Shown one piece after another: positions 15,802 to 25,040 of a stretch of DNA of 64,000 bases; position 1 is the first letter of the stretch, and each line of letters begins with the position of its first letter. Source of the stretch: Candidatus Stoquefichus massiliensis AP9 (GTDB taxonomy: Bacteria > Bacillota_I > Bacilli_A > Erysipelotrichales > Coprobacillaceae); contig NZ_HG005286.1 in the NCBI RefSeq assembly GCF_000455285.1, positions 138,191-202,190 of the forward strand, written 5' to 3'. Below the pieces are notes generated by a model, which was not told where the DNA came from, made no database searches, and saw nothing but the letters and a program-made list of their open reading frames with translations. The translations under genes and the position numbers were made by a program.

Positions 15802-17646
15802 CTAATCCTCCTTAAATTCAACTATATCACCGAAAAGTTTAATTGCAAACTCTTGTGCTTCATTTAAATCAACATGATCTAGATCATGTGAATCAATATG
15901 CTTTAAAGTTAATTCATGTGGTGGTGGTAATTGTCCTTTTTTCTTTAAATCAATAAATTGACTTCTCATATGTATCCATTCATCTTGTTGAATAGCAATA
16001 AATCTATATTCCTGACCCAATATTTCTGTTAAAAAGTGACTTAATTGTTTGTAATTTTTGTAATAATTTACAGCATTAACTGCAGGCTGAAACTCGAACG
16101 AAATCACAAGCCCTCCTGGACAGGCTGCAACTGCTGACCCATCACATAACATTGATGCACTTTTTGCAGTATTCAAATTTGCTAAATATCTTTTGATAAT
16201 TGGCCATCTTTCCTGAATTGTTTCTAATACTTCTCTCTTGGCTTGAACAAGAATATTCATAATATCATTTGGATCTACTTTGACATCATCATCAACATTT
16301 GATTCCACTTCTTCTTGTTTTTCAAATTCAAAAACAGGAACTTCTTCTATCTCAGATACTTCTTCTATTGGTTCACCTATCATCATATCAACTATAGGTT
16401 CATCATCAATAATAGGTTCTTGGATAATTGGTTCTATTTGAACTTGATTCACTTGCATAATGTCATCCAATGTTACTTCAGTGGGTGTGTCATCTAAAAC
16501 TGGAGTAGACTGTGAAATACTAGTTGGTTCTTCAGGAATAGAAACTGTCTGCATAGGTGTTATCATTTCATTCTTAACCTGATTACACATTTTTAATATA
16601 GCCAATTCAAAATAAATAGTTGGATTAATAACTTTTGCATACTTTTCACTTGCATCCATTAAAATATCTATAAACTCTAATGCTTCTTCACATGATATAT
16701 GAGGAACAATCATATCCAGATAATACTTAGACAAAACGAATAAAATAGATTCATCACTAGTATTTCTATAGATAACAACATCCTTTAATATATCAACAAG
16801 ATCTAAAGTCAAACGTTTAATATCTATTCCATTCATTTTCATTTCTTCTAATAATGTTAATGCTTTTTTCATATCTTTTGTAAGTAAGACTTTTAGAAAA
16901 TCAATCTTATTTTCTAATGATACAATACCATATATCTGATTAACATCTTGAACAGTTAAATGTTTGTCATTAAATGCTAAACATTGTTCTAAGATTGATA
17001 AAGCATCACGCATTCCACCATCAGCTAATTTAGCTATCATTTCTAATGCTTCATCATCACATATATTATGTTCATTTGCAATGACATCTTTCATTCTTTG
17101 TATGATATCCTGCATACTCAACTTAGTGAAATCAAAACGCTGACAACGAGAAATAATTGTTGGTAATATTTTATGCGGTTCAGTTGTTGCAAGTATAAAA
17201 ACCACATGAGCTGGTGGTTCTTCCAATGTTTTGAGAAGAGCATTAAATGCTCCAGTAGACATCATATGAACCTCATCTATAATATAAACTTTATATTTTC
17301 CTTGAGTTGGTGCATATTTGACTTTTTCAATAAGACTTCTGACTTCTTCAACACCATTATTACTAGCAGCATCTATCTCAATAACATCAGGATGTGTTCC
17401 TAAAGTAATTTCCTGACAATTTTCACATTCATCACAAGGTTTTGAGTCTCCTGTACAATTGATTGCTTTTGCTAATAACTTTGCAATAGTCGTTTTTCCT
17501 GTTCCACGTGGACCACAAAAAAGATAAGCATGTGCTATTTTATTTTCTTCAACAGCATGTCTGAGTGTTGTAATAATATGTTCCTGTCCAGCAACATCTT
17601 CAAATTTTTGAGGACGATACGCTCTATATAATGTTTTATAAGCCAT
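15802..17646 (-). CDS. dnaX: DNA polymerase III gamma/tau subunit
   Basis: 614 aa from the ATG at 17646, which has AAGGAGT 8 bases upstream; a TTG at 17667 is not needed. Clamp-loader ATPase: ALYRPQ-type start YRAYRPQKFEDVAGQEH, P-loop GPRGTGKTTIAK near residue 45, four-Cys zinc motif (CTGDSKPCDECENC), Walker B DEVHMMS near 120, LLKTLEEPP and sensor TTEPHKILPTI. The C-terminal ~200 residues are an acidic, low-complexity linker plus a tau-type tail that binds polymerase/helicase. First gene of the dnaX-ybaB-recR series; upstream BI-1 gene ends in its own terminator. Confidence 0.94.
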   Translation of the reverse strand: MAYKTLYRAYRPQKFEDVAGQEHIITTLRHAVEENKIAHAYLFCGPRGTGKTTIAKLLAKAINCTGDSKPCDECENCQEITLGTHPDVIEIDAASNNGVEEVRSLIEKVKYAPTQGKYKVYIIDEVHMMSTGAFNALLKTLEEPPAHVVFILATTEPHKILPTIISRCQRFDFTKLSMQDIIQRMKDVIANEHNICDDEALEMIAKLADGGMRDALSILEQCLAFNDKHLTVQDVNQIYGIVSLENKIDFLKVLLTKDMKKALTLLEEMKMNGIDIKRLTLDLVDILKDVVIYRNTSDESILFVLSKYYLDMIVPHISCEEALEFIDILMDASEKYAKVINPTIYFELAILKMCNQVKNEMITPMQTVSIPEEPTSISQSTPVLDDTPTEVTLDDIMQVNQVQIEPIIQEPIIDDEPIVDMMIGEPIEEVSEIEEVPVFEFEKQEEVESNVDDDVKVDPNDIMNILVQAKREVLETIQERWPIIKRYLANLNTAKSASMLCDGSAVAACPGGLVISFEFQPAVNAVNYYKNYKQLSHFLTEILGQEYRFIAIQQDEWIHMRSQFIDLKKKGQLPPPHELTLKHIDSHDLDHVDLNEAQEFAIKLFGDIVEFKED

Positions 17647-17702
17647 TTTGATCAACTCCTTTGTCAATTATAGCACATTTTAGAGACCATCAAAAGATAA
17701 TA

Positions 17703-17724
17703 AAAGATATCTTTCGATATCTTT
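17703..17724 (-). terminator. terminator of the Bax-inhibitor-1 gene
   Basis: 9-bp stem AAAGATATC/GATATCTTT with a 4-base loop, followed on the minus strand by a T-rich tail. Confidence 0.75.
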
Positions 17725-18412
17725 AACATCCATCAGCAATAACTGATAAAATATCAATAAATATATTGATAAAATCTAAATATAATTCTAAAGCTGATAA
17801 TAATGCAGCACTTTCTACTTCATGATACTCTGCCTCTTCATACATAATTCTTGCTTTTTGTAAATCATATAAAGTCATACCAGAAAAAATAATAAGATCC
17901 AAAAAAATAATGACATAATACATTATAGAACTTTGCAAGAAATATAAAATAATATATCCAATGATAAGTATTGGAAGAACACTCAAACAGATCTTACCAA
18001 TTGGTGAGAAATCAAAATTTGTATACTTCTCTATTGTATATAATAATCCAAAATACGCACATGTTAACCCAAATGCTAGAATACTTGCGAGAGGAGCAAC
18101 CATCTGAATCCATAGTGATAAAGTTATACCATTAATTATTGAATAAATAATAAAGTATCTTTTTGCAGATTTTATTGAAAGTTTAGATAATTTTAAAGCT
18201 AATAAAATAACAAAAACAATTTCTAATAGACTAGAAACAATAAGTAATATTAAATACCCTATTTCAAAGATTTCTATGAAATTTATTAAAGATAACATAG
18301 TTGATGTTATTGTTGTAATGAGTAAAGCTATGAATAACCATTTTAACATAATAGCTTTAAAGTTTGTGTATGGCATCTTTTCGACACTATATTCTCCGTC
18401 CATATAATTCAT
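17723..18412 (-). CDS. Bax inhibitor-1 (UPF0005) family membrane protein
   Basis: 229 aa with about seven membrane segments (for instance residues 24-46, 50-72, 85-105, 110-127, 138-160, 163-182). The C-terminal FSGMTLYDLQKARIMYEEAE and SALELYLDFINIFIDIL match the YbhL/TMBIM signature, including the aspartates that form the pH-sensing pair in calcium-leak homologues. Physiological role in bacteria is not settled. Single gene between tadA and dnaX on the same strand. Confidence 0.88.
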   Translation of the reverse strand: MNYMDGEYSVEKMPYTNFKAIMLKWLFIALLITTITSTMLSLINFIEIFEIGYLILLIVSSLLEIVFVILLALKLSKLSIKSAKRYFIIYSIINGITLSLWIQMVAPLASILAFGLTCAYFGLLYTIEKYTNFDFSPIGKICLSVLPILIIGYIILYFLQSSIMYYVIIFLDLIIFSGMTLYDLQKARIMYEEAEYHEVESAALLSALELYLDFINIFIDILSVIADGC

Positions 18413-18470
18413 CTCCTATTTAAAATATAAATAATTCAGATGAACTTACTATAAATAAGATGTGTAATTT

Positions 18471-18920
18471 TTATGTACGATTTCTTTTTAATTTAAAATA
18501 ACTGGATAATAAATAACAACATTTTTCTTCTAAAATACCACCTATAACTTCTGGATGATGATTGAATTCATGATATTTTAAATATTCAGATATACCATGC
18601 CATCTTTGCCCACTAGCACCATACACAACTCGTTTCATACGACTTTGTATAATTGCTCCACTACACATAATACAGGGCTCTAAAGTAGTATAAAGTGTAC
18701 AATCTTCTAAATGCCACGTTCCTAATTTTAAACATGCTTGTCGAATTGCTAACATTTCTGCATGTGCAGTAACATCATGCAAAGTTTCCTTTTGATTATA
18801 TGCTTCAGCAATAACTTGACATTCCTGATTCACAATTATTGCACCAATAGGTACCTCATCAAGTTCTTTTGCCAATAGAGCTTGTTGGTATGCATATTCC
18901 ATATATTTAACATCATCCAT
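18471..18920 (-). CDS. tadA: tRNA-specific adenosine deaminase
   Basis: 149 aa from the ATG at 18920, with AGGAGT 7 bases upstream. A longer frame reaching 18995 runs through the SRP RNA gene and is rejected. Deaminates A34 to inosine in tRNA-Arg(ACG). Zinc/catalytic motifs: AHAEMLAIRQAC (His and catalytic Glu) and TLEPCIMCSGAIIQSR (two Cys). The tadA-SRP RNA-dnaX neighbourhood is conserved in Firmicutes. Confidence 0.93.
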   Translation of the reverse strand: MDDVKYMEYAYQQALLAKELDEVPIGAIIVNQECQVIAEAYNQKETLHDVTAHAEMLAIRQACLKLGTWHLEDCTLYTTLEPCIMCSGAIIQSRMKRVVYGASGQRWHGISEYLKYHEFNHHPEVIGGILEEKCCYLLSSYFKLKRNRT

Positions 18921-18936
18921 ATATTTAACTCCTTTG

Positions 18937-19023
18937 AAAAAAGCCACTACACATAAACGGACATTCTTAATGCTGCTACCTTCCGGTCCTGACATGGTTC
19001 GAAGCCGCCTATTGTAATGGCAA
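18937..19023 (-). ncRNA. ffs: 4.5S-type signal recognition particle RNA
   Basis: The minus strand contains the universal SRP domain IV core, ATGTCAGGACCGGAAGGTAG followed by CAGCATTA. The RNA ends pair: 5' GCCATTACA (near 19021) with 3' TGTAGTGGC (near 18943), followed by six T (18942-18937) as terminator. About 80-85 nt, i.e. the short form without the Alu domain found in Bacillus. It binds Ffh to target membrane proteins. Confidence 0.95.
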
Positions 19024-19028
19024 GGTTT

Positions 19029-19057
19029 ATTATAACAAGAATTGACTCACAAATCAA
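19029..19057 (-). promoter_or_regulatory. promoter of the SRP RNA gene
   Basis: TTGATT (19057-19052 on the minus strand), 17-base spacer, TATAAT (19034-19029). Predicted start 6-7 bases further, at the 5' end of the SRP RNA. It overlaps the dltD stop codon. Confidence 0.85.
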
Positions 19058-20043
19058 TAATGTAATTTATTCTTTTTCATAAATGTCTGATAATCTTTAT
19101 TCCATTGTACATATTTAGGATTATCACGATGATCAGTTAACTCATAGTTCTCTTTTAAATATTGTCCTAAAAACTTTGTGATTTTAGAAGCACCAGAATA
19201 ATTCAAATGATTTCCCCCATCACGTGTATCAGTCTGCCAGTCAAATCCAGTATCAAATTGATCAATATTAAAATCTATAAAAGGAATATTTAGAGATTTG
19301 GATAATCTTTGAACAGATTCATGACGTTTTGTTGTTGCTGTTGTAGCTGATGGAAACCATACAAACATAACTTCAGCTCCATGATCATGCGCTAAATCAA
19401 TAAACTTCTTTAAATACATTTGTGTCGTTTGTGTTATTGAAGCATTACGATTCTTAGCTAAATACTTAAACCCATCAGGATTAGATTTAATATTATTATG
19501 GAAAATATATCCTTTAGACTCCATACGTGTCTTATAATCTGGATCTCTATCTTGAAAATCATTGACAGTTAAATCTTTCCAACGACTATGATATTCAAAT
19601 AGAGGAAATGCATATTTTAATGCATTATTAATTGCTTCATCAATATCTTCAGCTTCATTTTTAGAAAATAACTCATCTACTTCTAAAATAACTACCTTAG
19701 GTTTTTGACATGTTAAAACTTCTTTTAACATATAATATGCCGCAAATATACTTTGTTGTGGTTCTGCACATACATATGATGTATACCCTTGTTCATTCCA
19801 TATTTGTAAAGGATTCATAGCACTATATAAATCACTATTACCAATAGCCAGAACATCTACAGTATTTTTATTTTCACCATAGAATCCTCTTGCATTTTCA
19901 TACTTAATTCCGCTTTGATTGCTATTATTTTTAGGTACAAATATAGGAGAAATATAGACCAATAAAAAAGCACAAATAGATAAAAAAATAACAATTTTAG
20001 AAATATTTAAAATATGTTTTTTCATATCAACTTTTTCTTCCAT
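19054..20043 (-). CDS. dltD: DltD-like SGNH-fold protein
   Basis: 329 aa. N-terminal membrane anchor at residues ~9-31, then an extracellular SGNH/DltD-type domain: AIGNSDLYSAMNP (block I, nucleophile Ser near residue 68) and the C-terminal DGGNHLNYSGA (Asp/His pair). DltD completes transfer of D-alanine to teichoic acid outside the cell. Last gene of the dlt operon, 12 bases after dltB, with AGGAGG 8 bases before the ATG. It is shorter than the usual ~400 aa DltD. No clear terminator follows; the SRP RNA promoter overlaps the end. Confidence 0.85.
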   Translation of the reverse strand: MEEKVDMKKHILNISKIVIFLSICAFLLVYISPIFVPKNNSNQSGIKYENARGFYGENKNTVDVLAIGNSDLYSAMNPLQIWNEQGYTSYVCAEPQQSIFAAYYMLKEVLTCQKPKVVILEVDELFSKNEAEDIDEAINNALKYAFPLFEYHSRWKDLTVNDFQDRDPDYKTRMESKGYIFHNNIKSNPDGFKYLAKNRNASITQTTQMYLKKFIDLAHDHGAEVMFVWFPSATTATTKRHESVQRLSKSLNIPFIDFNIDQFDTGFDWQTDTRDGGNHLNYSGASKITKFLGQYLKENYELTDHRDNPKYVQWNKDYQTFMKKNKLHY

Positions 20044-20055
20044 TATCTTTTCCTC

Positions 20056-21636
20056 CTAAAATTGTGCATAGATAAAGCTAACAATATCATAACCTCTACC
20101 ATATGCTCCAAAAATAATAACAACAAATAATCCAACAATATAAAATGTCCATCTAGGAACAATATTCCATTTTGCAATACTTTTTCTAATCTCAATCCCT
20201 TTTTCTTTAAATAAACCAACAATAAATACAACAATAGTTCCAATTAATACAACCATAATATCATTAACACTCAAGCCCAAATGTGCTAAAACAGATATAT
20301 CAAAATTAAAATTATCAAAGCATGAAATAAACATATGGAAAGCACTAGATAATGTATCAGCTCTAAATATTAACATTCCAATATTGACAATAAGAACAGT
20401 TCTTAATACCTGAAATATATGAAAATATCGAGTTTCTTTATTGATATGTAAAGCATTTTTTACTTTATAAAATACTGGTTCCATAAACATACCAATAACC
20501 ATAATAATATAGTAATACATACCATACATAACATATTTCATACTTGCTCCATGCCATAGACCATTACAAATCCAAACAAAAAACAAAGCAGTTGTTGCAG
20601 GTAATAATTTAGATAAATATTCATTACAGTGATTTCTTACAAAATGATTAAATTTCTTAAATGGATTAGATAAAGAAACACTATAAAAGACATAATCTCT
20701 TAACCAAGCTCCTAAAGTTATATGCCATCTCTGCCAGAATTCATTAATACTCTTAGCAAAGAAAGGCTGTTTAAAGTTATCAGGTAAATGAACACTAAAT
20801 ATCTGTGCACTACCTCTCACAATATCCATTGCACCAGAAAATTCTGTATACAACTGAATTGTATAAAATATAATTGCAAATACGACACTTATTCCTGAAA
20901 ATTTCAAATAATCACCAAAAACAAAATTAACGAGCATATTAGCTCTATCAGCAATAACAATCTTTTTAAACATTCCCCACAAAATTAATTGAGTTCCTTG
21001 TGTTAAATTCTCATAATGAAAAGAATGTCCTTCATATAATTGATGTGCAACTTGATCATACCTTGCAATAGGACCTTCGACAATTGTGGGAAAGAAAGTT
21101 AAGAATAATGCAACTCTCCCAAAATTACGATCAGCTTTATACTTACCTCTATATACATCAATAACATAACTAATAGCCTGTAAAGTATAAAAAGAAATAC
21201 CTAATGGTAGAAAAAGTTTTAACATCGGTATATGAATATTAAGAAAATCAAATAATGCAAAATTCAATACATCTGCAAAAAAGTTATAATACTTTAAAAA
21301 GACCAATGCTCCTAAATTAATCAACAACATAAGAATGACAACCATTTTCTTTTGCCATAATAACTTTTCTTTAAACTCTTTTTTCTGTTGTCGATCTAAT
21401 AGCTTCTTTACACTTGTAAAGAGATCATTTATTCTATTGAGCCATATTGCACTTAAATAAACAGATAAAGTCGTTAACAAAATAAAAATGACTAACCATA
21501 AGCGACTAGCTGCAATATAATATAAATAACTTGCTGATAATAAAACAATCCATTTATACTTTTTAGGAAACACAGTATAGAAAAGAAATGTGCTTCCTAA
21601 GAAAAGTATTAAATAGACATAAGTTGTATAAGCCAT
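20056..21636 (-). CDS. dltB: MBOAT acyltransferase DltB
   Basis: 526 aa, many membrane segments. MBOAT family: LPLGISFYTLQAISYVIDVYRG, FPTIVEGPIARYDQ, INEFWQRWHITLGAWLRDYV, and the catalytic-His segment VWICNGLWHGASMKYV. DltB takes D-alanine from DltC-phosphopantetheine across the membrane for teichoic acid D-alanylation, which lowers negative wall charge and gives resistance to cationic peptides. Only 3 bases separate it from dltC. It is longer than typical DltB (~400 aa) by an extended C-terminal membrane region. Confidence 0.9.
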   Translation of the reverse strand: MAYTTYVYLILFLGSTFLFYTVFPKKYKWIVLLSASYLYYIAASRLWLVIFILLTTLSVYLSAIWLNRINDLFTSVKKLLDRQQKKEFKEKLLWQKKMVVILMLLINLGALVFLKYYNFFADVLNFALFDFLNIHIPMLKLFLPLGISFYTLQAISYVIDVYRGKYKADRNFGRVALFLTFFPTIVEGPIARYDQVAHQLYEGHSFHYENLTQGTQLILWGMFKKIVIADRANMLVNFVFGDYLKFSGISVVFAIIFYTIQLYTEFSGAMDIVRGSAQIFSVHLPDNFKQPFFAKSINEFWQRWHITLGAWLRDYVFYSVSLSNPFKKFNHFVRNHCNEYLSKLLPATTALFFVWICNGLWHGASMKYVMYGMYYYIIMVIGMFMEPVFYKVKNALHINKETRYFHIFQVLRTVLIVNIGMLIFRADTLSSAFHMFISCFDNFNFDISVLAHLGLSVNDIMVVLIGTIVVFIVGLFKEKGIEIRKSIAKWNIVPRWTFYIVGLFVVIIFGAYGRGYDIVSFIYAQF

Positions 21637-21639
21637 AAA

Positions 21640-21870
21640 TTATCCTTCGTCTTGCAAACGAGTAATTAAAGCATACATTGCTTCAACAGATTGAAAATTT
21701 TCAGGTAAAATATCTAATGGTGTAATTTCAATATCAAATTCATCATTTAACTCTACAGTTAAATTCATAACATCTAAAGAATCTAAAATTCTATCATCAA
21801 TTAAACTCTTTTCATTTTCAAAATCAACACCAGGTTTTAATCCTTTTAAAATATCTAATAATTCTTCCAC
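21640..21870 (-). CDS. dltC: D-alanyl carrier protein
   Basis: 76 aa if started at the GTG at 21870, which has GGGAGG 8 bases upstream and follows the dltA stop by one base; an ATG at 21894 inside dltA would give 84 aa without a clear site. The phosphopantetheine attachment Ser is in DDRILDSLDVMNLTVEL. Accepts D-alanine from DltA and hands it to DltB. The usual length is 76-81 aa, favouring the GTG. Confidence 0.9.
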   Translation of the reverse strand: MEELLDILKGLKPGVDFENEKSLIDDRILDSLDVMNLTVELNDEFDIEITPLDILPENFQSVEAMYALITRLQDEG

Positions 21871-21871
21871 T

Positions 21872-23383
21872 CTATTTTCCTCCCATTTCCTCATAATGAC
21901 CCTTTAGCCATTTTCTATCGATTTTTCCGTTTTGATTATACGGCATTAACTTCACTTTGACAATAACATTCGGATACATATAATGAGGAATTTTATCAGA
22001 AACCCCTTCCATTATCCCTTTATCATCAATTTTACCAGTATATATCAATACAATTTTATCTTTAATCTCATCAAAAATAACTGCACAACTCTGTATTTTC
22101 TCTAAAGAATTCACAGCTGCTTCAATTTCACCTAACTCAATACGATATCCCATATGTTTAATTTGGAAATCTTTACGTGTAATATAAATCAATTCACCAC
22201 GTTCATTATATTTAACCAAATCTCCAGTACGATAAATCATTTCAGGGTATGCTTTATTCAAAGGATTTTGTACAAATGCCTCCTTTGTCTTTTCATCATT
22301 ATAATAATATCCTAAAGCTAAGAATGAACCTCTTACACATAGTTCACCTTCACGGTCATCACTAACCTCTTGGTCATTTTCATCTAATAAAAAAACATCA
22401 CAATTTTCACAAGCTTTACCAATTGGTAAGACCTCATCATCATTAAACTCACGATCAACAATATAATAAGTACAAATATCCGTTGTTTCAGTAGGACCAA
22501 ATAAGTTTGCATACATTGCATTTGGTAACTTCTTACGCCAATAATTTAATTGTTTTGTAGGCATAACCTCTCCAGCAAATAAAATTTTATCAACATATTC
22601 TAACATTAGATAGTCTAATACTTTTAAATTTGCAACAATGCATAATGCTGATGGAACCCAATAAATTGTATTCACTTTCTTTTCATTCATATATTCAATA
22701 AGCTTAATTGGGAATGAAAATAATGTTTTAGGTAATATATGTAAAGTTGCTCCTGCCATAACTGTACTATAAACATCAGAAACTGACATACTAAAATAAA
22801 ATGGTGTTTGACTTCCAAATTGTGTTTCTTCAGTAATATTAAATGTTTCTTTATACCAAGATGCATAATTAATGACATTACGATGTGATAAAACTGCACC
22901 TTTAGGAACACCTGTTGAACCCGAAGTAAAGAGTGCATATAATGGATCAGTATCAATCATTTGATTTCTAACTTTCATTAATTCTTCACAATTAATCTCT
23001 GTTTCCATCATATCTTCATAAAAACATACAGTTTCATGTAATGACTGAGCAAGTTCTTGATGTGCATAATCAGAAATTAATGCTATTGGATGCAATGTTT
23101 CAAAAATTGTTTCTATGCGATCTTTGGGCATAAAAGAATCAATCACAACATAGAAATTCCCACTATAAACAACACCAAAAAAACTAGATAAACTTTCAAC
23201 ACTCTTATCCATTAATACAGCAATAGGTTGTCTTTTTTTATGAAGTGATAATAAATATGAACCAATTTTTTGTGAACATTCAAGACATTCACCATAAGTC
23301 ATCTCACGTTTATCATCAGTAAAAGCAACTTTTGTAAAATATAACTTAGAAGATTCTTCTAAATATTCTAGGATGTTTTTCAT
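21872..23383 (-). CDS. dltA: D-alanine--D-alanyl carrier protein ligase
   Basis: 503 aa. Adenylate-forming enzyme that activates D-alanine with ATP and loads it on DltC. Core motifs: ALFTSGSTGVPKGAVLSHRN (A3, near residue 145), YANLFGPTETT (A5), GELCVRG, YRTGDLVKYNERGELIY (A7/A8) and NGKIDRKWL (A10 catalytic Lys). AAAGGGG precedes the ATG. First gene of the dlt unit in the order A-C-B-D; no DltX-like small frame is seen upstream, where about 110 bases separate it from the serS terminator. Confidence 0.93.
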   Translation of the reverse strand: MKNILEYLEESSKLYFTKVAFTDDKREMTYGECLECSQKIGSYLLSLHKKRQPIAVLMDKSVESLSSFFGVVYSGNFYVVIDSFMPKDRIETIFETLHPIALISDYAHQELAQSLHETVCFYEDMMETEINCEELMKVRNQMIDTDPLYALFTSGSTGVPKGAVLSHRNVINYASWYKETFNITEETQFGSQTPFYFSMSVSDVYSTVMAGATLHILPKTLFSFPIKLIEYMNEKKVNTIYWVPSALCIVANLKVLDYLMLEYVDKILFAGEVMPTKQLNYWRKKLPNAMYANLFGPTETTDICTYYIVDREFNDDEVLPIGKACENCDVFLLDENDQEVSDDREGELCVRGSFLALGYYYNDEKTKEAFVQNPLNKAYPEMIYRTGDLVKYNERGELIYITRKDFQIKHMGYRIELGEIEAAVNSLEKIQSCAVIFDEIKDKIVLIYTGKIDDKGIMEGVSDKIPHYMYPNVIVKVKLMPYNQNGKIDRKWLKGHYEEMGGK

Positions 23384-23471
23384 AAATGATCCCCTTTCTA
23401 AAATACAATGTCATTCTAACAAAAGAATGTGTAAATCTTGTGAAAAACAAAGAAAAGATTTTCTAAAGAAA

Positions 23472-23494
23472 AAAATGGAGTTTTCCTCCATTTT
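23472..23494 (-). terminator. terminator of serS
   Basis: 9-bp stem AAAATGGAG/CTCCATTTT with a 5-base loop and a T-run on the minus strand; overlaps the serS stop codon. Confidence 0.85.
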
Positions 23495-24770
23495 AACATA
23501 TCTTATCTTTTCCACCCATATAAGGACGTAAGACTTCAGGAATATTAATCGTTCCATCCTCATTATAGTTATTTTCAATAAAAGCAATTAAAGCACGCGT
23601 ACTTGCTAAAACAGTATTATTTAAAGTTGCAACATAGTATGTTCCCTGTTCTCCTTTTGTACGAATACCTAAACGTCTTGCTTGAGCATCTCCCAATGTA
23701 GAACAAGATCCAACTTCAAAATATTTTTTTTGTCTTGGCGACCATGCTTCTACATCACAAGATTTTTCTTTTAAATCTGCTAAATCACCACTACAGCATT
23801 CCAATGTTCTTACTGGAATATCTAAACTTCTAAACAATTCTACAGTATAAGACCACATCTTATCATACCATTCCATAGCATTCTCTGGTTTACATAAAAC
23901 AACCATTTCCTGTTTTTCAAATTGATGAACACGATAAATACCACGTTCCTCTATACCATGAGCACCAACTTCTTTTCTAAAACATGGAGAATAAGAAGTC
24001 ATTGTAATAGGTAAATCCTCTTCTTTCACAATTTGATCTTTAAATTTACCAATCATACTATGTTCACTTGTACCAATTAAGTAAAGATCTTCTCCTTCAA
24101 TCTTATACATCATTGCATCCATTTCTTCAAAAGACATAACACCAGTCACAACATCACTTCTAATCATAAAAGGTGGAATACAATATGTGAATCCCTTATC
24201 AATCATAAAATCTCTAGCATAAGAAATCATCGCAGAAGATAAGCGAGCAATATCTCCCATTAAATAATAAAAACCATTTCCACTCGTTCTTCCACTTGCA
24301 TCCTTATCTAAACCATTAAATTTTGCAATAATATCAGCGTGATAAGGAATTTCATAATCAGGAACAATAGGTTCACCATATTTTTGAATTTCAACATTTT
24401 CACTATCATCTTTACCAACAGGTACTGTAGAATCAATAAAATTAGGTATCTTCATCATAATTTCTTTCAATTTAGGACCTAATTCTTCCTCTTTTGCTTC
24501 TAAATCTTTTAAAAGGTCAGCCATTTCACTAACTTTCTTTTTATTAGATTCAGCTAATTCTTTCTTACCATCACGCATAAATTGTCCAATTTCCTTAGAT
24601 AACTTATTACGCATAGCACGAAGCTCACTTGCTTTTGTTAATGTTTCACGATACATTTTATCTAAATCAAATGCTTCATCAACCAAATGTAAACGATCAT
24701 GCTGGAATTTCTTTTTCATGTTTTCTTTGACTGCTTCTGGATTTTCTCTTAATTTTGCTATATCAATCAT
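23493..24770 (-). CDS. serS: seryl-tRNA synthetase
   Basis: 425 aa from the ATG at 24770 (MIDIAKLREN), preceded by AAAAGGAG. Additional N-terminal residues in the open frame belong to the T-box leader. N-terminal coiled-coil tRNA arm (residues ~25-105), then class II catalytic core: TSEHSMIG, SYSPCFRKEVGAHG (motif 2), HQFEKQEMV, and TLNNTVLASTRALIAFIENN (motif 3). Charges tRNA-Ser. Expression is under the upstream T-box. Confidence 0.95.
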   Translation of the reverse strand: MIDIAKLRENPEAVKENMKKKFQHDRLHLVDEAFDLDKMYRETLTKASELRAMRNKLSKEIGQFMRDGKKELAESNKKKVSEMADLLKDLEAKEEELGPKLKEIMMKIPNFIDSTVPVGKDDSENVEIQKYGEPIVPDYEIPYHADIIAKFNGLDKDASGRTSGNGFYYLMGDIARLSSAMISYARDFMIDKGFTYCIPPFMIRSDVVTGVMSFEEMDAMMYKIEGEDLYLIGTSEHSMIGKFKDQIVKEEDLPITMTSYSPCFRKEVGAHGIEERGIYRVHQFEKQEMVVLCKPENAMEWYDKMWSYTVELFRSLDIPVRTLECCSGDLADLKEKSCDVEAWSPRQKKYFEVGSCSTLGDAQARRLGIRTKGEQGTYYVATLNNTVLASTRALIAFIENNYNEDGTINIPEVLRPYMGGKDKIC

Positions 24771-24784
24771 TTTTTTCTCTCCTT

Positions 24785-24998
24785 TTAATAAAATAAAAAG
24801 CACCTTTGTAAAGGGACGAATTAATCGTGGTGCCACCCTCATTCTTATCTTACGATAACTTTATATGAGATAACGGATCAGCCGGAAGTGATTAGCTTCT
24901 CTTGTTGGGAGATTTCAATAACAGCCAATACTGATTTTCACCAACCATCAGTTCTCTACGATTGTCTGTTATTTACTTAACCAACGCATCGATTTAAC
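24785..24998 (-). promoter_or_regulatory. T-box leader (serine)
   Basis: On the minus strand the leader contains the AGAGAACTGATGGTTGG/GAAAATCAGT stem-I elements, a specifier region AAATCTCCC offering UCU or UCC (both serine codons), and the antiterminator signature GGGTGGCACCACG at about 24838-24826, followed by a competing CGTCCCTTT segment and T-run before the serS ribosome site. Uncharged tRNA-Ser should pair with the specifier and with GGTGGCACC to allow read-through into serS. Confidence 0.93.
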
Positions 24999-25004
24999 AC
25001 ATAG

Positions 25005-25032
25005 ATTATACCACAATGATATATAAGTTCAA
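25005..25032 (-). promoter_or_regulatory. promoter of the serS T-box transcript
   Basis: TTGAAC (25032-25027), 16-base spacer, TATAAT (25010-25005) on the minus strand. Confidence 0.75.
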
Positions 25033-25040
25033 ACATAAAA

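Noticed and set aside
18921-18995. N-terminal extension of TadA.
   Set aside because: These codons are the SRP RNA and its terminator; the ATG at 18920 has AGGAGT at proper distance.
20043-20243. 66-codon frame within dltB.
   Set aside because: It is an out-of-frame shadow of dltB with no ribosome site and no family pattern.
24771-24842. N-terminal extension of SerS.
   Set aside because: It covers the T-box antiterminator; the conserved SerS N-terminus begins at the ATG at 24770.
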